From NCBI GenBank assembly GCA_910574255.1, contig CAJTAK010000007.1:232973-296972 (forward strand): DNA of 64,000 bases, given 5' to 3'. How positions within the stretch are numbered: position 1 is the stretch's first letter; the number at the start of each line of letters is the position of its first letter. The DNA is from Clostridia bacterium (GTDB taxonomy: Bacteria; Bacillota; Clostridia; Lachnospirales; Lachnospiraceae). The notes below the pieces were generated by a model. It had not been told where the DNA came from and made no database searches. It worked only from the letters and a program-made list of their open reading frames with translations. The position numbers and the translations under genes were made by a program. Below, piece after piece: positions 34,030-42,713 of the stretch.

Positions 34030-35534
34030 GTAATTCCCTCCTCCAAAATCTCATAGATTTTATCCATATCAAGAGAGCTGCGGACCAAATCCGCCAGCTT
34101 ATCATATTCCTGCTGCTTATGTACCTCCGGATCAAAATGCCAGTTTCCTGGGTCCATTCCTTTTTTCCGCATAAGCCGCCCCACTAAAAGAGCCGCCAAA
34201 TCACCGAAATCGAAAATTCCATGAAGATAGGTGCCAAATACGGTTCCCGCTTCGTTGCAAAGTCCGTCAAGGCGCCCGTCCTCCAGACGAATGGTTTCCT
34301 GACAGCGCCCCAGATTGCTGGTCCTTCCCATATGGATCTCATAGCCCCGTACATCCTTCCCTGTGGTGCTTCCCTGCACATCCTCCTCACGAATGACACA
34401 GCCATTTATCTGTGTCCTGGTTTTTACCGGCTCAAAGACAGTTATGGCATTTAAAAGCCCCATTCCACGCATGGCACCGCCCTGTTCCACATCTTCCGGG
34501 TCCTCCAGCCGTTCTCCCAGCATTTGATATCCGCCGCAGATTCCTACAACCGGTGTGCGCATCTCTGCCTGACGCACTACTGCCGTTTCCAGACCGCATT
34601 CCCGCATCCACCGCAGATCTACCATGGTATTTTTCGTACCTGGAAGGAAGATCAAATCCGGCTTTCCCAGCTCTTTTACATGCCTTACATACCGCAGAGA
34701 AACGCCTTCCATCCGTTCAAATACATTGAAATCCGTAAAATTGGAAATATGGGGCAGGCGGATGACCGCTATATCAATCATGCCCTGCGCATCCTTGTGG
34801 GACAGCCGCTCGGAAAGGCTGTCCTCGTCATCCAGATCTAAGGGTGTCATCGGAATTACGCCGACTACCGGGATTCCGGTTTTTTCTTCAATCATCTTAA
34901 GCCCTGGGCGGAGGATTTCTACATCTCCCCGGAACTTATTGATGAGGAAGCCTTTGATTCGCTGCTGTTCTTCTTCCTCTAAAAGCTTAACGGTTCCATA
35001 GAGGGAGGCAAATACCCCGCCCCGGTCTATGTCGCCGGCCAGAAGTACCGGAGCCTTTGCGATTTTGGCCATTCCCATATTTACGATGTCGCAGCCTTTC
35101 AGATTGATTTCTGCGGGGCTTCCTGCTCCTTCAATGACTATGATGTCAAAATCCTCAGACAGCTTCCGAAATGCCTGTTCTACCTGAGGAATGAGCTGCT
35201 TTTTGTAGGCGAAGTAATCTCTTGCACTCATGTTGCCTAAGACTTCGCCGTTTACGATCACCTGGCTGCCTACTTGACTGGTGGGCTTTAGGAGGATGGG
35301 GTTCATCTCTACTCTTGGATCGATTCCTGCTGCTTCGGCCTGCATAACCTGGGCCCTGCCCATTTCCAGGCCGTCCTTTGTAATGTAGGAGTTCAGGGCC
35401 ATGTTTTGGGATTTGAAAGGGGCGGTCCGGTAGCCGTCTTGCTTGAAGATGCGGCACAGACCTGCGGTTAGGAAGCTTTTGCCTGCGTTGGAGGCGGTTC
35501 CTTGTATCATGATTGCTTTTGCGTTGTGGGTCAT
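34023..35534 (-). CDS. cobQ: Cobyric acid synthase CobQ
   Basis: 503 residues from the ATG at 35534, preceded by AAGGAG; 56 further open codons upstream run through an inverted repeat and have no ribosome-binding site. N-terminal ATPase: [19 protein letters not shown] and [14 protein letters not shown]-terminal glutamine amidotransferase: [12 protein letters not shown] and [11 protein letters not shown] with the nucleophilic Cys, plus YEIHMGRT and YLHGIFD. It amidates four carboxylates of adenosylcobyrinate diamide. Confidence 0.96.
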   Translation of the reverse strand: MTHNAKAIMIQGTASNAGKSFLTAGLCRIFKQDGYRTAPFKSQNMALNSYITKDGLEMGRAQVMQAEAAGIDPRVEMNPILLKPTSQVGSQVIVNGEVLGNMSARDYFAYKKQLIPQVEQAFRKLSEDFDIIVIEGAGSPAEINLKGCDIVNMGMAKIAKAPVLLAGDIDRGGVFASLYGTVKLLEEEEQQRIKGFLINKFRGDVEILRPGLKMIEEKTGIPVVGVIPMTPLDLDDEDSLSERLSHKDAQGMIDIAVIRLPHISNFTDFNVFERMEGVSLRYVRHVKELGKPDLIFLPGTKNTMVDLRWMRECGLETAVVRQAEMRTPVVGICGGYQMLGERLEDPEDVEQGGAMRGMGLLNAITVFEPVKTRTQINGCVIREEDVQGSTTGKDVRGYEIHMGRTSNLGRCQETIRLEDGRLDGLCNEAGTVFGTYLHGIFDFGDLAALLVGRLMRKKGMDPGNWHFDPEVHKQQEYDKLADLVRSSLDMDKIYEILEEGITC

Positions 35535-35576
35535 TGGTGGTGGTGCTCCTTGAAGTTTTTTCTCTTTAAAAGGGAC

Positions 35577-35663
35577 GCCGTCAGGGAGGAAGCATGCTAC
35601 CTTCCCTGCTCCGCCCATTCGGGCTAACACGCCTGGAAGGTAGCATGCTTCCTCCCTGGCGGC
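35577..35663. repeat. 29-bp near-perfect inverted repeat before cobQ
   Basis: Left arm 35577-35605 and right arm 35635-35663 are complementary at 28 of 29 positions, the exception being a G-T type pair. Each arm contains GGAGGAAGCATGCTACC. The 29-nt loop has an inner GCCC/GGGC hairpin. It lies between cobD and cobQ; no T-run follows on the minus strand, so a simple terminator is unlikely. Confidence 0.8.
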
Positions 35664-35805
35664 TGGCTTTGTGGACGTATAATGTTTCAGTCTCTTTGTC
35701 AATTGACCTTTTAGGGGTATGTTTTCTGCTGTTTGGCTGTCCTGATTTTCTGGAGATATGTATTTTAATGCTTATTTTGTTTGTACCATTTTTGAAGAAA
35801 ACTTT

Positions 35806-36903
35806 CTATGCTGATTTGGCAAGAACCTCTTTTATGGCTTGCAGCAGGCGTTCGTTTTCTTCGTGGGTTCGCACGGCAACTCGATAATCCTCTTCTGTGA
35901 GATTGTGATAATTTTCGCAGCGGCGGATTAGGATTCCGTGATTCAGCAGTTTTTCATAAAGCTGTGATTCTCCTGTTCTTCGGAAGCATAGATAGTTGGC
36001 TTTTCCGGGCCATACTTTACATCCGAGCTTTGTAAGGCCGGTCATTAGGAATTGTCGTTCTTTCTCTACAAGGGTTATGGTCTGCTCTCGATAGCCGGTT
36101 TCTTTTAGTGCTGCCATTCCGGCCTGCATGGCTGGTTCCGATACGGACCACGGCTGGCCGGCCTGCCGCATTTTTTCAAGCAGTTCCTGACTTTTGGATA
36201 GAACGCAGCCAAGACGAAGGCCCGGCATGGCGTAGAGCTTCGTAAAGGATTTGAGTATTACTAAATGAGGATAATCCGAAAGAAAGCCTGTTAAGGTATA
36301 GGCTTCTTTATCTCTTACAAAGTCCAGGAAGCACTCGTCAATGCAGACCCAGATGTTAAAATTCTCCGCCTTTTCTAAAAGCTTTAGCAAAAGGTCCCTC
36401 TTTGCCAAAAGTCCGGTGGGGTTGTTGGGATTGCATATAAATATCAGATCCAGGTCTTCTGTAACGGATTCTAAGAGAGCTTCTCCCAGCTCCATAGATT
36501 CCGGCAGGTTATGATGAAGAACCTCTGCTCCCACCTGCCCCAGGGCTTCTTCATATTCCGCAAAGGCAGGGGCTGTTACCAATGCCTGTTTTGGCCTTAG
36601 GGCATACACCAGGCGGTAGATGAGATCTGCGCCTCCGTTTCCGCAGAGGATCTCTTGGGGAGCTGCTCCTTCATTTTCTGCGATTGCGGATCTTAACTGG
36701 CGGCAGAAGGGATCGGGATAGTGCAAGGATGCGGACAGGCTGTTCAGCACAGCCTTCCCGACGCTCCCTGGCATCCCAAGGGGATTGATATTTGCGGAAA
36801 AATCCAACAGCTCCTCCTGGGTATAGGCGCTGTGTAATGCCGCTCCATATCGGTCTCCTCCGTGTATTGTCCGTTGTATCTGTAAATCCTGCACTGCTTC
36901 CAT
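35806..36903 (-). CDS. cobD: L-threonine-O-3-phosphate decarboxylase CobD
   Basis: 365 residues, PLP-dependent class-I aminotransferase fold. It opens HGGDRYGAALHSA and LDFSANINPLGMP, typical of CobD/CobC; ICNPNNPTGLL is the substrate/PLP region, DECFLDF binds the PLP pyridine nitrogen, and the PLP lysine is in LKSFTKLYAMPGLRLG. It makes aminopropanol phosphate for the nucleotide loop. Start 36903 is next to the stop of the hemC-cobA-hemD gene (11 bp gap). Confidence 0.92.
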   Translation of the reverse strand: MEAVQDLQIQRTIHGGDRYGAALHSAYTQEELLDFSANINPLGMPGSVGKAVLNSLSASLHYPDPFCRQLRSAIAENEGAAPQEILCGNGGADLIYRLVYALRPKQALVTAPAFAEYEEALGQVGAEVLHHNLPESMELGEALLESVTEDLDLIFICNPNNPTGLLAKRDLLLKLLEKAENFNIWVCIDECFLDFVRDKEAYTLTGFLSDYPHLVILKSFTKLYAMPGLRLGCVLSKSQELLEKMRQAGQPWSVSEPAMQAGMAALKETGYREQTITLVEKERQFLMTGLTKLGCKVWPGKANYLCFRRTGESQLYEKLLNHGILIRRCENYHNLTEEDYRVAVRTHEENERLLQAIKEVLAKSA

Positions 36904-36914
36904 CTCTCCACATT

Positions 36915-39311
36915 TTATCGATGTTCCTTTAAAAGAACATCCCGAATCCCTTCCGCCGTATAAGTAACGGCGCTTTGATGTACCCTAAGGCCCGCCTCTG
37001 CTGCCGCTCGTTCTGTCACCGGGCCAATGCAGATGACTTTTGCCGTCAGCTGCTCCAAATCCCCCGCCATACCCACGAAGGCTTTTACTGCGGATGCGCT
37101 GGCAAAGGTGATATAATCCACCTTGGAAAGCATCCGCTTTAATTCCTCTTCTTTTCGTCTGTCTGCTTCCGTGGTGTAGAGCGGTATGGCTTCATAGGTG
37201 ATTCCTTCCGTCTCCAAAGCTTTCGTAAGCTCTGCGGATGCCTCATCTGCTCTTAATAAAAGTATGCGATCACTGGAGGCAAGCCCGGGAATCCATTCTG
37301 CTGCCAGGTCCCTGCTGGAATATCTGGTTGGTACAAAATCCGCATAGATTCCCTTTGCCTCTAATGCGTCCTTTGTACCGCTTCCAATGACAGCAAAGCG
37401 AATATTGGACAGGCTGCGTATATCTTTATGATTTTCTTTTAGTTCATGAAAAAACAGTTCTACGCCATTGCTGCTGGTGAATACCAGCCAAGTATAAGAA
37501 GAAATCTTCTCTATTGCCTGACTAAGCTTCTCAGAGCGAAGCCTTTTTGTTCGGATCAAGCTAAAGGAAATGGCTTCCGCCCCTTCCTCCCTTAATATCT
37601 CCTGCTGCTTTCTGCACATGGCTTCCGTACCGGTGAGCAATACCCGGACACCAAAAAGAGGCCCTCTTCCAAACCAGCATAGTTTCTCCTGAAGGGATAC
37701 GACTTCTCCCACCAAGATCACGGCAGGTGTCACAATCCCTGCCTCTTTTACCTTTTCTTCGATTGTCTTCAGGGTTCCTTTTGCTATTATCTGCCGGGCT
37801 GTAGTTCCCTCCTGGATGACGGCCGCAGGGGTATCCGGATCTTTTCCTTTGGCGATCAGTTCCTTTGTAATATGGGGCAGGTTGTTAAGGCCCATCAGAA
37901 AGACTAAGGTTCCCTCTTCCCTGGCCAGAAGCTCATAATTCAGGACCAGTCCCTCCTTGGTATTGCTCTCATGTCCCGTTATTACATGAAAGGAGGAAGC
38001 AAAATCCCGATGGGTCACCGGAATGCCGGCATAGGCTGCGGCCGCATAGGAGGACGAGATACCTGGCACAATCTCAAATTCGATTCCGGCCTTTTGAAGC
38101 TCCTCCGCCTCCTCACCGCCCCGGCCAAAGATAAAGGGATCGCCGCCCTTTAACCTGGCTGCGTTCTTTCCCTCCAATGCCTTTTTTACAAGCAGTTCAT
38201 TGGTCTCATCCTGCTTTAAATGATGATTGGACGCACGTTTTCCCGCATAGATAAGCTCCGCATCCTCTTTGGCTTCATTTAAAAGGGAACCGGATACCAG
38301 ACTGTCATAGACGATTACATCTGCTGTCCGAAGGCACTCAAGGCATCTTTGGGTTAGCAGTCCCATATCTCCCGGTCCTGCTCCGAGAAGATAGACCTTT
38401 CCTCTCGTTATCCGGCGGGCCATCTGCTCTCCGAAGCTTCTCATTTCCTCCAAGGCAGGAAGCTTTGAATGCTCTTTATTGAAAGGCTTCTGACAGGAGA
38501 CGTATTTGGGATGCTTCCCGTCTTTGGCATACATTACCTGCATCTGCATCCCTCCTGCTTCCAATCGGCACAGACTGGCTGCGGGAGCATTGCAGCTTCC
38601 TCCGATCCGTGTCAAAAAGCTGCGCTCCGCTTCCAGAACAAGGGCAGCCTCCTCACAGTGAATCGCTGCCAAGACTTCTGACATATGCCCCTTCTTTGCC
38701 TCTACCGCCAAAATTCCCTGTCCGGCCGCAGGCAGAAAATCCTCAGGCTCCAGATATTCCAAATACACGCCGTCTTCCTTTAGAAGCTTAAGACGCTCCA
38801 ATCCTGCCGCTGCCAGCAAAATTCCATCATACTGCCCGTCTTTTAGCTTCTGCAGCCGAGTTTGCACATTTCCCCGAAGGAGCTTTATGCCCACAAGCGG
38901 ATTGATGGTTTTGAACTGTAACTCACGGCGCAGGGAGCTGGTGCCTACCACGCTGCCTGCCGGCAGCTCTGCCGCCTTCACTCCTGTTGTGGTTACAAAT
39001 ACATCTCTTGGATCGTCCCGCTCCAGCACAGCGCCGATTCCAAGCCCCTCCGGGAATTCCATGGGCATGTCCTTGGCGCTGTGAACCGCCAGATCGATTT
39101 CTTCGGAAAGCAACGCTTCCTCCAGTTCTTTGGTAAAGACACCTTTCCCTCCAAAAGATGTCAAAGAGCGATCTAAAAGCTCATCTCCCTTGGTAGACAG
39201 CTTAACAATCTCCACCTCTGCCTCCGGAAACGCCGCCTCAATTTTCTCCTTTACCAACTCCGTCTGGACCAATGCCAGACGGCTTTTTCTTGTTCCTATG
39301 CGAATCTTCAT
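36915..39311 (-). CDS. Fused HemC-CobA-HemD tetrapyrrole enzyme
   Basis: 798 residues, three enzymes in one chain. Residues 1-300: porphobilinogen deaminase (IGTRKSRLALVQTE; GTSSLRRE; dipyrromethane cysteine C240 in GGSCNAPAASLC). Residues about 304-545: uroporphyrinogen III methyltransferase (VYLLGAGPGDMGLLT; RLKGGDPFIFGRGGEE; VPGISSSYAAAAYAGIP). Residues about 553-798: uroporphyrinogen III synthase (VRVLLTGTEAM; WLVFTSSNGVELFF; YITFASASAVKAF). The order turns porphobilinogen directly into precorrin-2. It overlaps cbiH by 4 bp. Confidence 0.95.
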   Translation of the reverse strand: MKIRIGTRKSRLALVQTELVKEKIEAAFPEAEVEIVKLSTKGDELLDRSLTSFGGKGVFTKELEEALLSEEIDLAVHSAKDMPMEFPEGLGIGAVLERDDPRDVFVTTTGVKAAELPAGSVVGTSSLRRELQFKTINPLVGIKLLRGNVQTRLQKLKDGQYDGILLAAAGLERLKLLKEDGVYLEYLEPEDFLPAAGQGILAVEAKKGHMSEVLAAIHCEEAALVLEAERSFLTRIGGSCNAPAASLCRLEAGGMQMQVMYAKDGKHPKYVSCQKPFNKEHSKLPALEEMRSFGEQMARRITRGKVYLLGAGPGDMGLLTQRCLECLRTADVIVYDSLVSGSLLNEAKEDAELIYAGKRASNHHLKQDETNELLVKKALEGKNAARLKGGDPFIFGRGGEEAEELQKAGIEFEIVPGISSSYAAAAYAGIPVTHRDFASSFHVITGHESNTKEGLVLNYELLAREEGTLVFLMGLNNLPHITKELIAKGKDPDTPAAVIQEGTTARQIIAKGTLKTIEEKVKEAGIVTPAVILVGEVVSLQEKLCWFGRGPLFGVRVLLTGTEAMCRKQQEILREEGAEAISFSLIRTKRLRSEKLSQAIEKISSYTWLVFTSSNGVELFFHELKENHKDIRSLSNIRFAVIGSGTKDALEAKGIYADFVPTRYSSRDLAAEWIPGLASSDRILLLRADEASAELTKALETEGITYEAIPLYTTEADRRKEEELKRMLSKVDYITFASASAVKAFVGMAGDLEQLTAKVICIGPVTERAAAEAGLRVHQSAVTYTAEGIRDVLLKEHR

Positions 39312-40039
39312 ACTTCGTACCCTCTCGGTGTAATCATGCGTCCTTTACTTACATAGGTTTGAGAGTTTCCAATAATCACTACACTGAACATATCAATCTC
39401 GGCATCTTTTAAATGCTCCAAATCGGTAATCTGGCTGCTCTCGTCTTTTCGCCCTGCATTGCGCACAATTCCCACCGGTGTCTGTGGATTGCGGTACTTC
39501 AACAGAAGCTCTGCCGCCTGCTCCACATAGGTGGTGCGCTTTTTACTCTTGGGGTTATAAAGGCATACAATCAAATCCCCCTGGCCTGCACAGTCTACAC
39601 GTTTCCAGATGAGATCAATGGGGGTCATCAGATCACTTAAGCTGATAACCGCAAAGTCATGCATCAGGGGCGCTCCCAGCACGGAAGCTGCGGCGCTTGC
39701 CGCTGTCACCCCAGGCACCGTTTCAATCTCAATGTCCGCTCCCATTTCCTCCGCCACCTGATAAATAATGCCTGCCATTCCGTAGATTCCGCTGTCACCG
39801 GAGCTGACCATGGCTGCTACCTTGTTCTTCTGCGCTTCCTCCACCGCCATCCGGCAGCGCTTTACTTCCTGCATCATGGGCGTAGCCAGATACTGCTTAT
39901 CCGGAAAATATTCCTTCAATATATTTACATAGGTGGTGTAGCCCGTCACCACATCCGCCTCTTCTATTACCTGAATGCATTTGGCCGTCATATGCTCATA
40001 GCCGCCTGGGCCAAAGCCTACTACATACAATTTTCCCAT
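39308..40039 (-). CDS. cbiH: Cobalt-precorrin-3 C17-methyltransferase CbiH
   Basis: 243 residues of the SAM-dependent tetrapyrrole methyltransferase fold. Motifs: LYVVGFGPGGYEHMT, VSSGDSGIYGMAG (GDSGIYGMA is diagnostic of CobJ/CbiH), VPGVTAASAAASVLGAPLMHDF and LYNPKSKKR. It methylates C-17 and drives ring contraction. Its TGA overlaps the ATG of the hemC-cobA-hemD gene. The start follows AATAGGAGAAAAC, which borders hairpin copy f. Confidence 0.94.
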   Translation of the reverse strand: MGKLYVVGFGPGGYEHMTAKCIQVIEEADVVTGYTTYVNILKEYFPDKQYLATPMMQEVKRCRMAVEEAQKNKVAAMVSSGDSGIYGMAGIIYQVAEEMGADIEIETVPGVTAASAAASVLGAPLMHDFAVISLSDLMTPIDLIWKRVDCAGQGDLIVCLYNPKSKKRTTYVEQAAELLLKYRNPQTPVGIVRNAGRKDESSQITDLEHLKDAEIDMFSVVIIGNSQTYVSKGRMITPRGYEV

Positions 40040-40054
40040 TGTTTTCTCCTATTT

Positions 40055-40156
40055 TAGTTCCGCAATACTCGTAAGATACACCTCTACATAGAAGTATTTC
40101 CGGCCACAAAATGACCGTGTCCGTAAATCCTTCTGTGCATCTTCCGATTATTGCTG
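40055..40156 (-). repeat. Variable-arm hairpin element, copy f
   Basis: Outer arms GCAATA...AAGAT and ATCTT...TATTGC pair with two internal mismatches; inner core (GAAGTATTTCCGGCC, GTCCGTAAATCCTTC) is conserved. It lies between hemA and cbiH. A partial unit start (CAGTTCCCCAATACTC) follows at 40160. Confidence 0.78.
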
Positions 40157-40186
40157 TTTCCAGTTCCCCAATACTCTATTCCTATT

Positions 40187-41374
40187 TTACTCATCCGTAA
40201 GACAGCGGAAAATCGCTTCCAGCTCCTTTGGGGAAGCCTGCTCCCTAAGACGATAGAACAGCTTGTCCACCGCCTTTGCAAAGCCTTTTTTCTCCGCTTC
40301 CTCAAGCATCCATTCCTTTGTTCTCTCAATCTGAGGCATGGAAAACTGAAAGATCATCCAGCACATAAATTCTTCCTCGTACTCCTTTAAGATCTCTCCC
40401 GCTTCCTTTGCCGCCTGCTTTTTGGCCTGATTGTTCGCTTTTGCCAGGGCTTCAAAGTCATCCATATTGTAAAGGAAGGTCCGTGGAATCTCCGTTACCG
40501 CTTCCTCAATGTCCACCGGCACGGCCAGATCCACAAATACCCTGGGCTTCTCCGTATGAATCTGCTCCCGCAGCTTGGAATAGGTCAGAGTATAGTGAGG
40601 ACTTGAAGTTGCACTGATTACCACATCCATTTCATCAACATAGGAATACCGCTCCTTATAATCAATAATATGATTGCTCTCACTTTTCAGATGGGCATCA
40701 TGGGTCAATGTTACATTTCTGATGGTGCTGTAAATATGCAGTCCTTTCATACTATAGAGATTCTTAAGAACAATGCCGCCAATCTCCCCGGTTCCCCCAA
40801 TGACCATTATCTTCTTTCCCTGAAGGCCTCCTAGCGCCTCCTCCGCAGCCTTGACTGCAAGGGTCGCTGTGGAAACGGCAGTTTTGGACAGCTCCGTATC
40901 CGTCTTAATACGCTTGGCGCAGGTTACTGCATAACGGAACAGGGTATTCAGATATTTGCCTGTAGTACCTGCCGCTCTTGCCTGCTCATGTGCCTTCTTC
41001 ACCTGGCCCAGAATCTGATCCTCACCAACCACCATGGAATCCAGCCCGGCAGCTACCAGGAACAGATGGCGGACTGCTTTTTCTCCCTGATAAAACCGCA
41101 GATAATCCGTAATGTGCTCTACCTGTAACGCCCCAGCCTTCTTTAGAACCACTTTCTGCAACCGGGCAAATAGTTTCTGCTGCTGTTCCTCTTTTGGATA
41201 GAAGGCATAGATCTCCGTCCGGTTGCAGGTTGAGATCACCAGGCTTTCTGCCGCACCCGCATCCGAGCACAGGGCTCTAAGAAGCTCTGTCTGCTGCTCC
41301 GAAGTAAAGGCAAATAACTCACGTATGGCAAGGGGAGCCGTCTTATGGCTGATGCTTAATAGCCAAATCCCCAT
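40187..41374 (-). CDS. hemA: Glutamyl-tRNA reductase
   Basis: 395 residues. Reduces glutamyl-tRNA to glutamate-1-semialdehyde, the first step of C5 tetrapyrrole synthesis. It shows SISHKTAPLAIRE, VISTCNRTEIYA (catalytic Cys in STCNRTE), FLVAAGLDSMVVGEDQILGQVK, then an NADPH-binding GGTGEIGGIVLKNL. A C-terminal dimerisation helix follows. Placed between cbiF and cbiH it supplies precursor to the same operon and comes under the same riboswitch. Confidence 0.96.
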   Translation of the reverse strand: MGIWLLSISHKTAPLAIRELFAFTSEQQTELLRALCSDAGAAESLVISTCNRTEIYAFYPKEEQQQKLFARLQKVVLKKAGALQVEHITDYLRFYQGEKAVRHLFLVAAGLDSMVVGEDQILGQVKKAHEQARAAGTTGKYLNTLFRYAVTCAKRIKTDTELSKTAVSTATLAVKAAEEALGGLQGKKIMVIGGTGEIGGIVLKNLYSMKGLHIYSTIRNVTLTHDAHLKSESNHIIDYKERYSYVDEMDVVISATSSPHYTLTYSKLREQIHTEKPRVFVDLAVPVDIEEAVTEIPRTFLYNMDDFEALAKANNQAKKQAAKEAGEILKEYEEEFMCWMIFQFSMPQIERTKEWMLEEAEKKGFAKAVDKLFYRLREQASPKELEAIFRCLTDE

Positions 41375-42130
41375 CTATGACTCCACTCCTTTTCTAAATT
41401 CATGTGTAAAAGTCTTATCATACAGCTTGGAAAGCTCATAATCATCCCCCAGAAAATCGCCCACAACCGTCAGGGCGGTCTTACGGATACCTGCCTCCTC
41501 TACTTTTTTCGCAAGATTCGAAAGTGTCCCCCGCACAATCTTCTCATCCTCCCAGGTGGCCTTATATACGACTGCCGCCGGAGTATCCGGCCCATACGCC
41601 TGTCCCAGGGTGGCGCACAGTTCTTCCAGCATTCCCACACTTAAAAAGATAACCATGGTAGCCCTATGCTTTGCCAGATCAAAGAGCTTCTCTCCCTCAG
41701 GCATGGGTGTCCTTCCCTCCATCCGGGTGAGAATCACGGTCTGGCTGACCCCCGGAAGCGTATACTCCTTCTTCAAAGCGGCCGCAGCCGCAAGAAAAGA
41801 GCTGACACCCGGAATCACTTCGTAGGAAATACCCATTTTGTCAAGGGCATCCATCTGCTCCCTGTGGGCGCCGTAAATGGCCGGATCTCCCGTATGTACC
41901 CGTACCACCTTTTTTCCTGATTCCTCCCCTTCCTTCATCACAGAGAGCACTTCCTCCAGGGTCATGCCTGCACTGTTGTAAATAAGGGCATCCTTCTTTG
42001 CATCGGCTAACACTTCAGGATTCACAAGTGAACCTGCATAAATAATAACATCCGCATTGTCTATCAGTCGTTTCCCTTTGATGGTCAAAAGCTCCGGATC
42101 GCCGGGGCCTGCACCTATGAATGATACCAT
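41375..42130 (-). CDS. cbiF: Cobalt-precorrin-4 C11-methyltransferase CbiF
   Basis: 251 residues from the ATG at 42130 (MVSFIGAGPGDPELLT), which has AAAAGGGAGAG upstream; 32 open codons before it have no ribosome-binding site. SAM methyltransferase motifs: GDPAIYGAHREQMD, VIPGVSSFLAAAAALKKEYTLP (the KKEYTLPGVSQTVI region is typical of CbiF), TRMEGRTPMPE. It is first in the operon, downstream of the cobalamin riboswitch and its terminator. Confidence 0.95.
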   Translation of the reverse strand: MVSFIGAGPGDPELLTIKGKRLIDNADVIIYAGSLVNPEVLADAKKDALIYNSAGMTLEEVLSVMKEGEESGKKVVRVHTGDPAIYGAHREQMDALDKMGISYEVIPGVSSFLAAAAALKKEYTLPGVSQTVILTRMEGRTPMPEGEKLFDLAKHRATMVIFLSVGMLEELCATLGQAYGPDTPAAVVYKATWEDEKIVRGTLSNLAKKVEEAGIRKTALTVVGDFLGDDYELSKLYDKTFTHEFRKGVES

Positions 42131-42258
42131 CCTTTTATCTCTCCCTTTTCCTTCATATATTTTCCTTATCCGTTCATTGATAGCAGTCCTTTTCCCATAC
42201 TTTACCGCACAAAGTTCGTCCTCCAAAGAAGAATATGCATTACAGGGTATCTACAGGA

Positions 42259-42290
42259 TAAAAAAAGAGCCCATAGCATAAACGGGCCCT
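42259..42290 (-). terminator. Intrinsic terminator of the cobalamin leader
   Basis: In the transcript AGGGCCC (42290-42284) pairs with GGGCTCT (42272-42266; one G-U), 11-nt loop, then a run of seven T. It lies between the riboswitch aptamer and cbiF, so it is the likely expression platform: B12 bound, terminator formed. Confidence 0.8.
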
Positions 42291-42399
42291 GTCTCTTCTC
42301 TTTCCTGGAACTGCTTTTACCGGAAGCCCGTCCAATCTTCGAAGTACCCTTGAAAAATCCGCTATAAACAGAATGCAGCAAACTCCAAAAGTACCCACC

Positions 42400-42580
42400 T
42401 ACAGAAAGCAGGTTTCCTGACTTACAGTTCCTCGCTTTGGCCCTCCTTCTCACACACAAGTGCAATGGATCTTTAGAGCTGCACGCTCCCGGGCTTCACT
42501 CCCTGAATACAGTGACCGGATCGCTTGGGACTCTCACCCAATTCCCTTTTCTGCGTTTTATAAACGCACACTTTCTGTCG
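42400..42580 (-). promoter_or_regulatory. Cobalamin riboswitch aptamer
   Basis: On the minus strand the conserved elements appear in order: AGGGAATTGGGTGAGAGTCC, then GGTCACTGTATTCAGGGAG, GTGAAGCCCGGGAG, AAGCGAGGAACTGTAAGTC and the B12-box end GTCAGGAAACCTGC. P1 is formed by ACAGAAAG (42578-42571) and CTTTCTGT (42408-42401). The class is clear from the B12 box and the GGGAA...GGTG element. It controls the cbiF-to-btuR cluster, presumably switching it off when cobalamin is abundant. Confidence 0.93.
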
Positions 42581-42621
42581 TATTTTATTTTCTTAGCCTT
42601 TTGCGGCAAAATCTATGGTAT

Positions 42622-42650
42622 AGTTTAGCATATGACGTAAGGTTCGTCAA
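42622..42650 (-). promoter_or_regulatory. Promoter of the cobalamin operon
   Basis: On the minus strand TTGACG (42650-42645) and TAAACT (42627-42622) with a 17-bp spacer, about 40 bp upstream of the riboswitch P1 helix. Confidence 0.65.
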
Positions 42651-42713
42651 ATAAGAATGTTTTATAGGAGCAACCAACTCCCCCGCCCGGCAGCCCAAAA
42701 CGGGCTTAAATCT

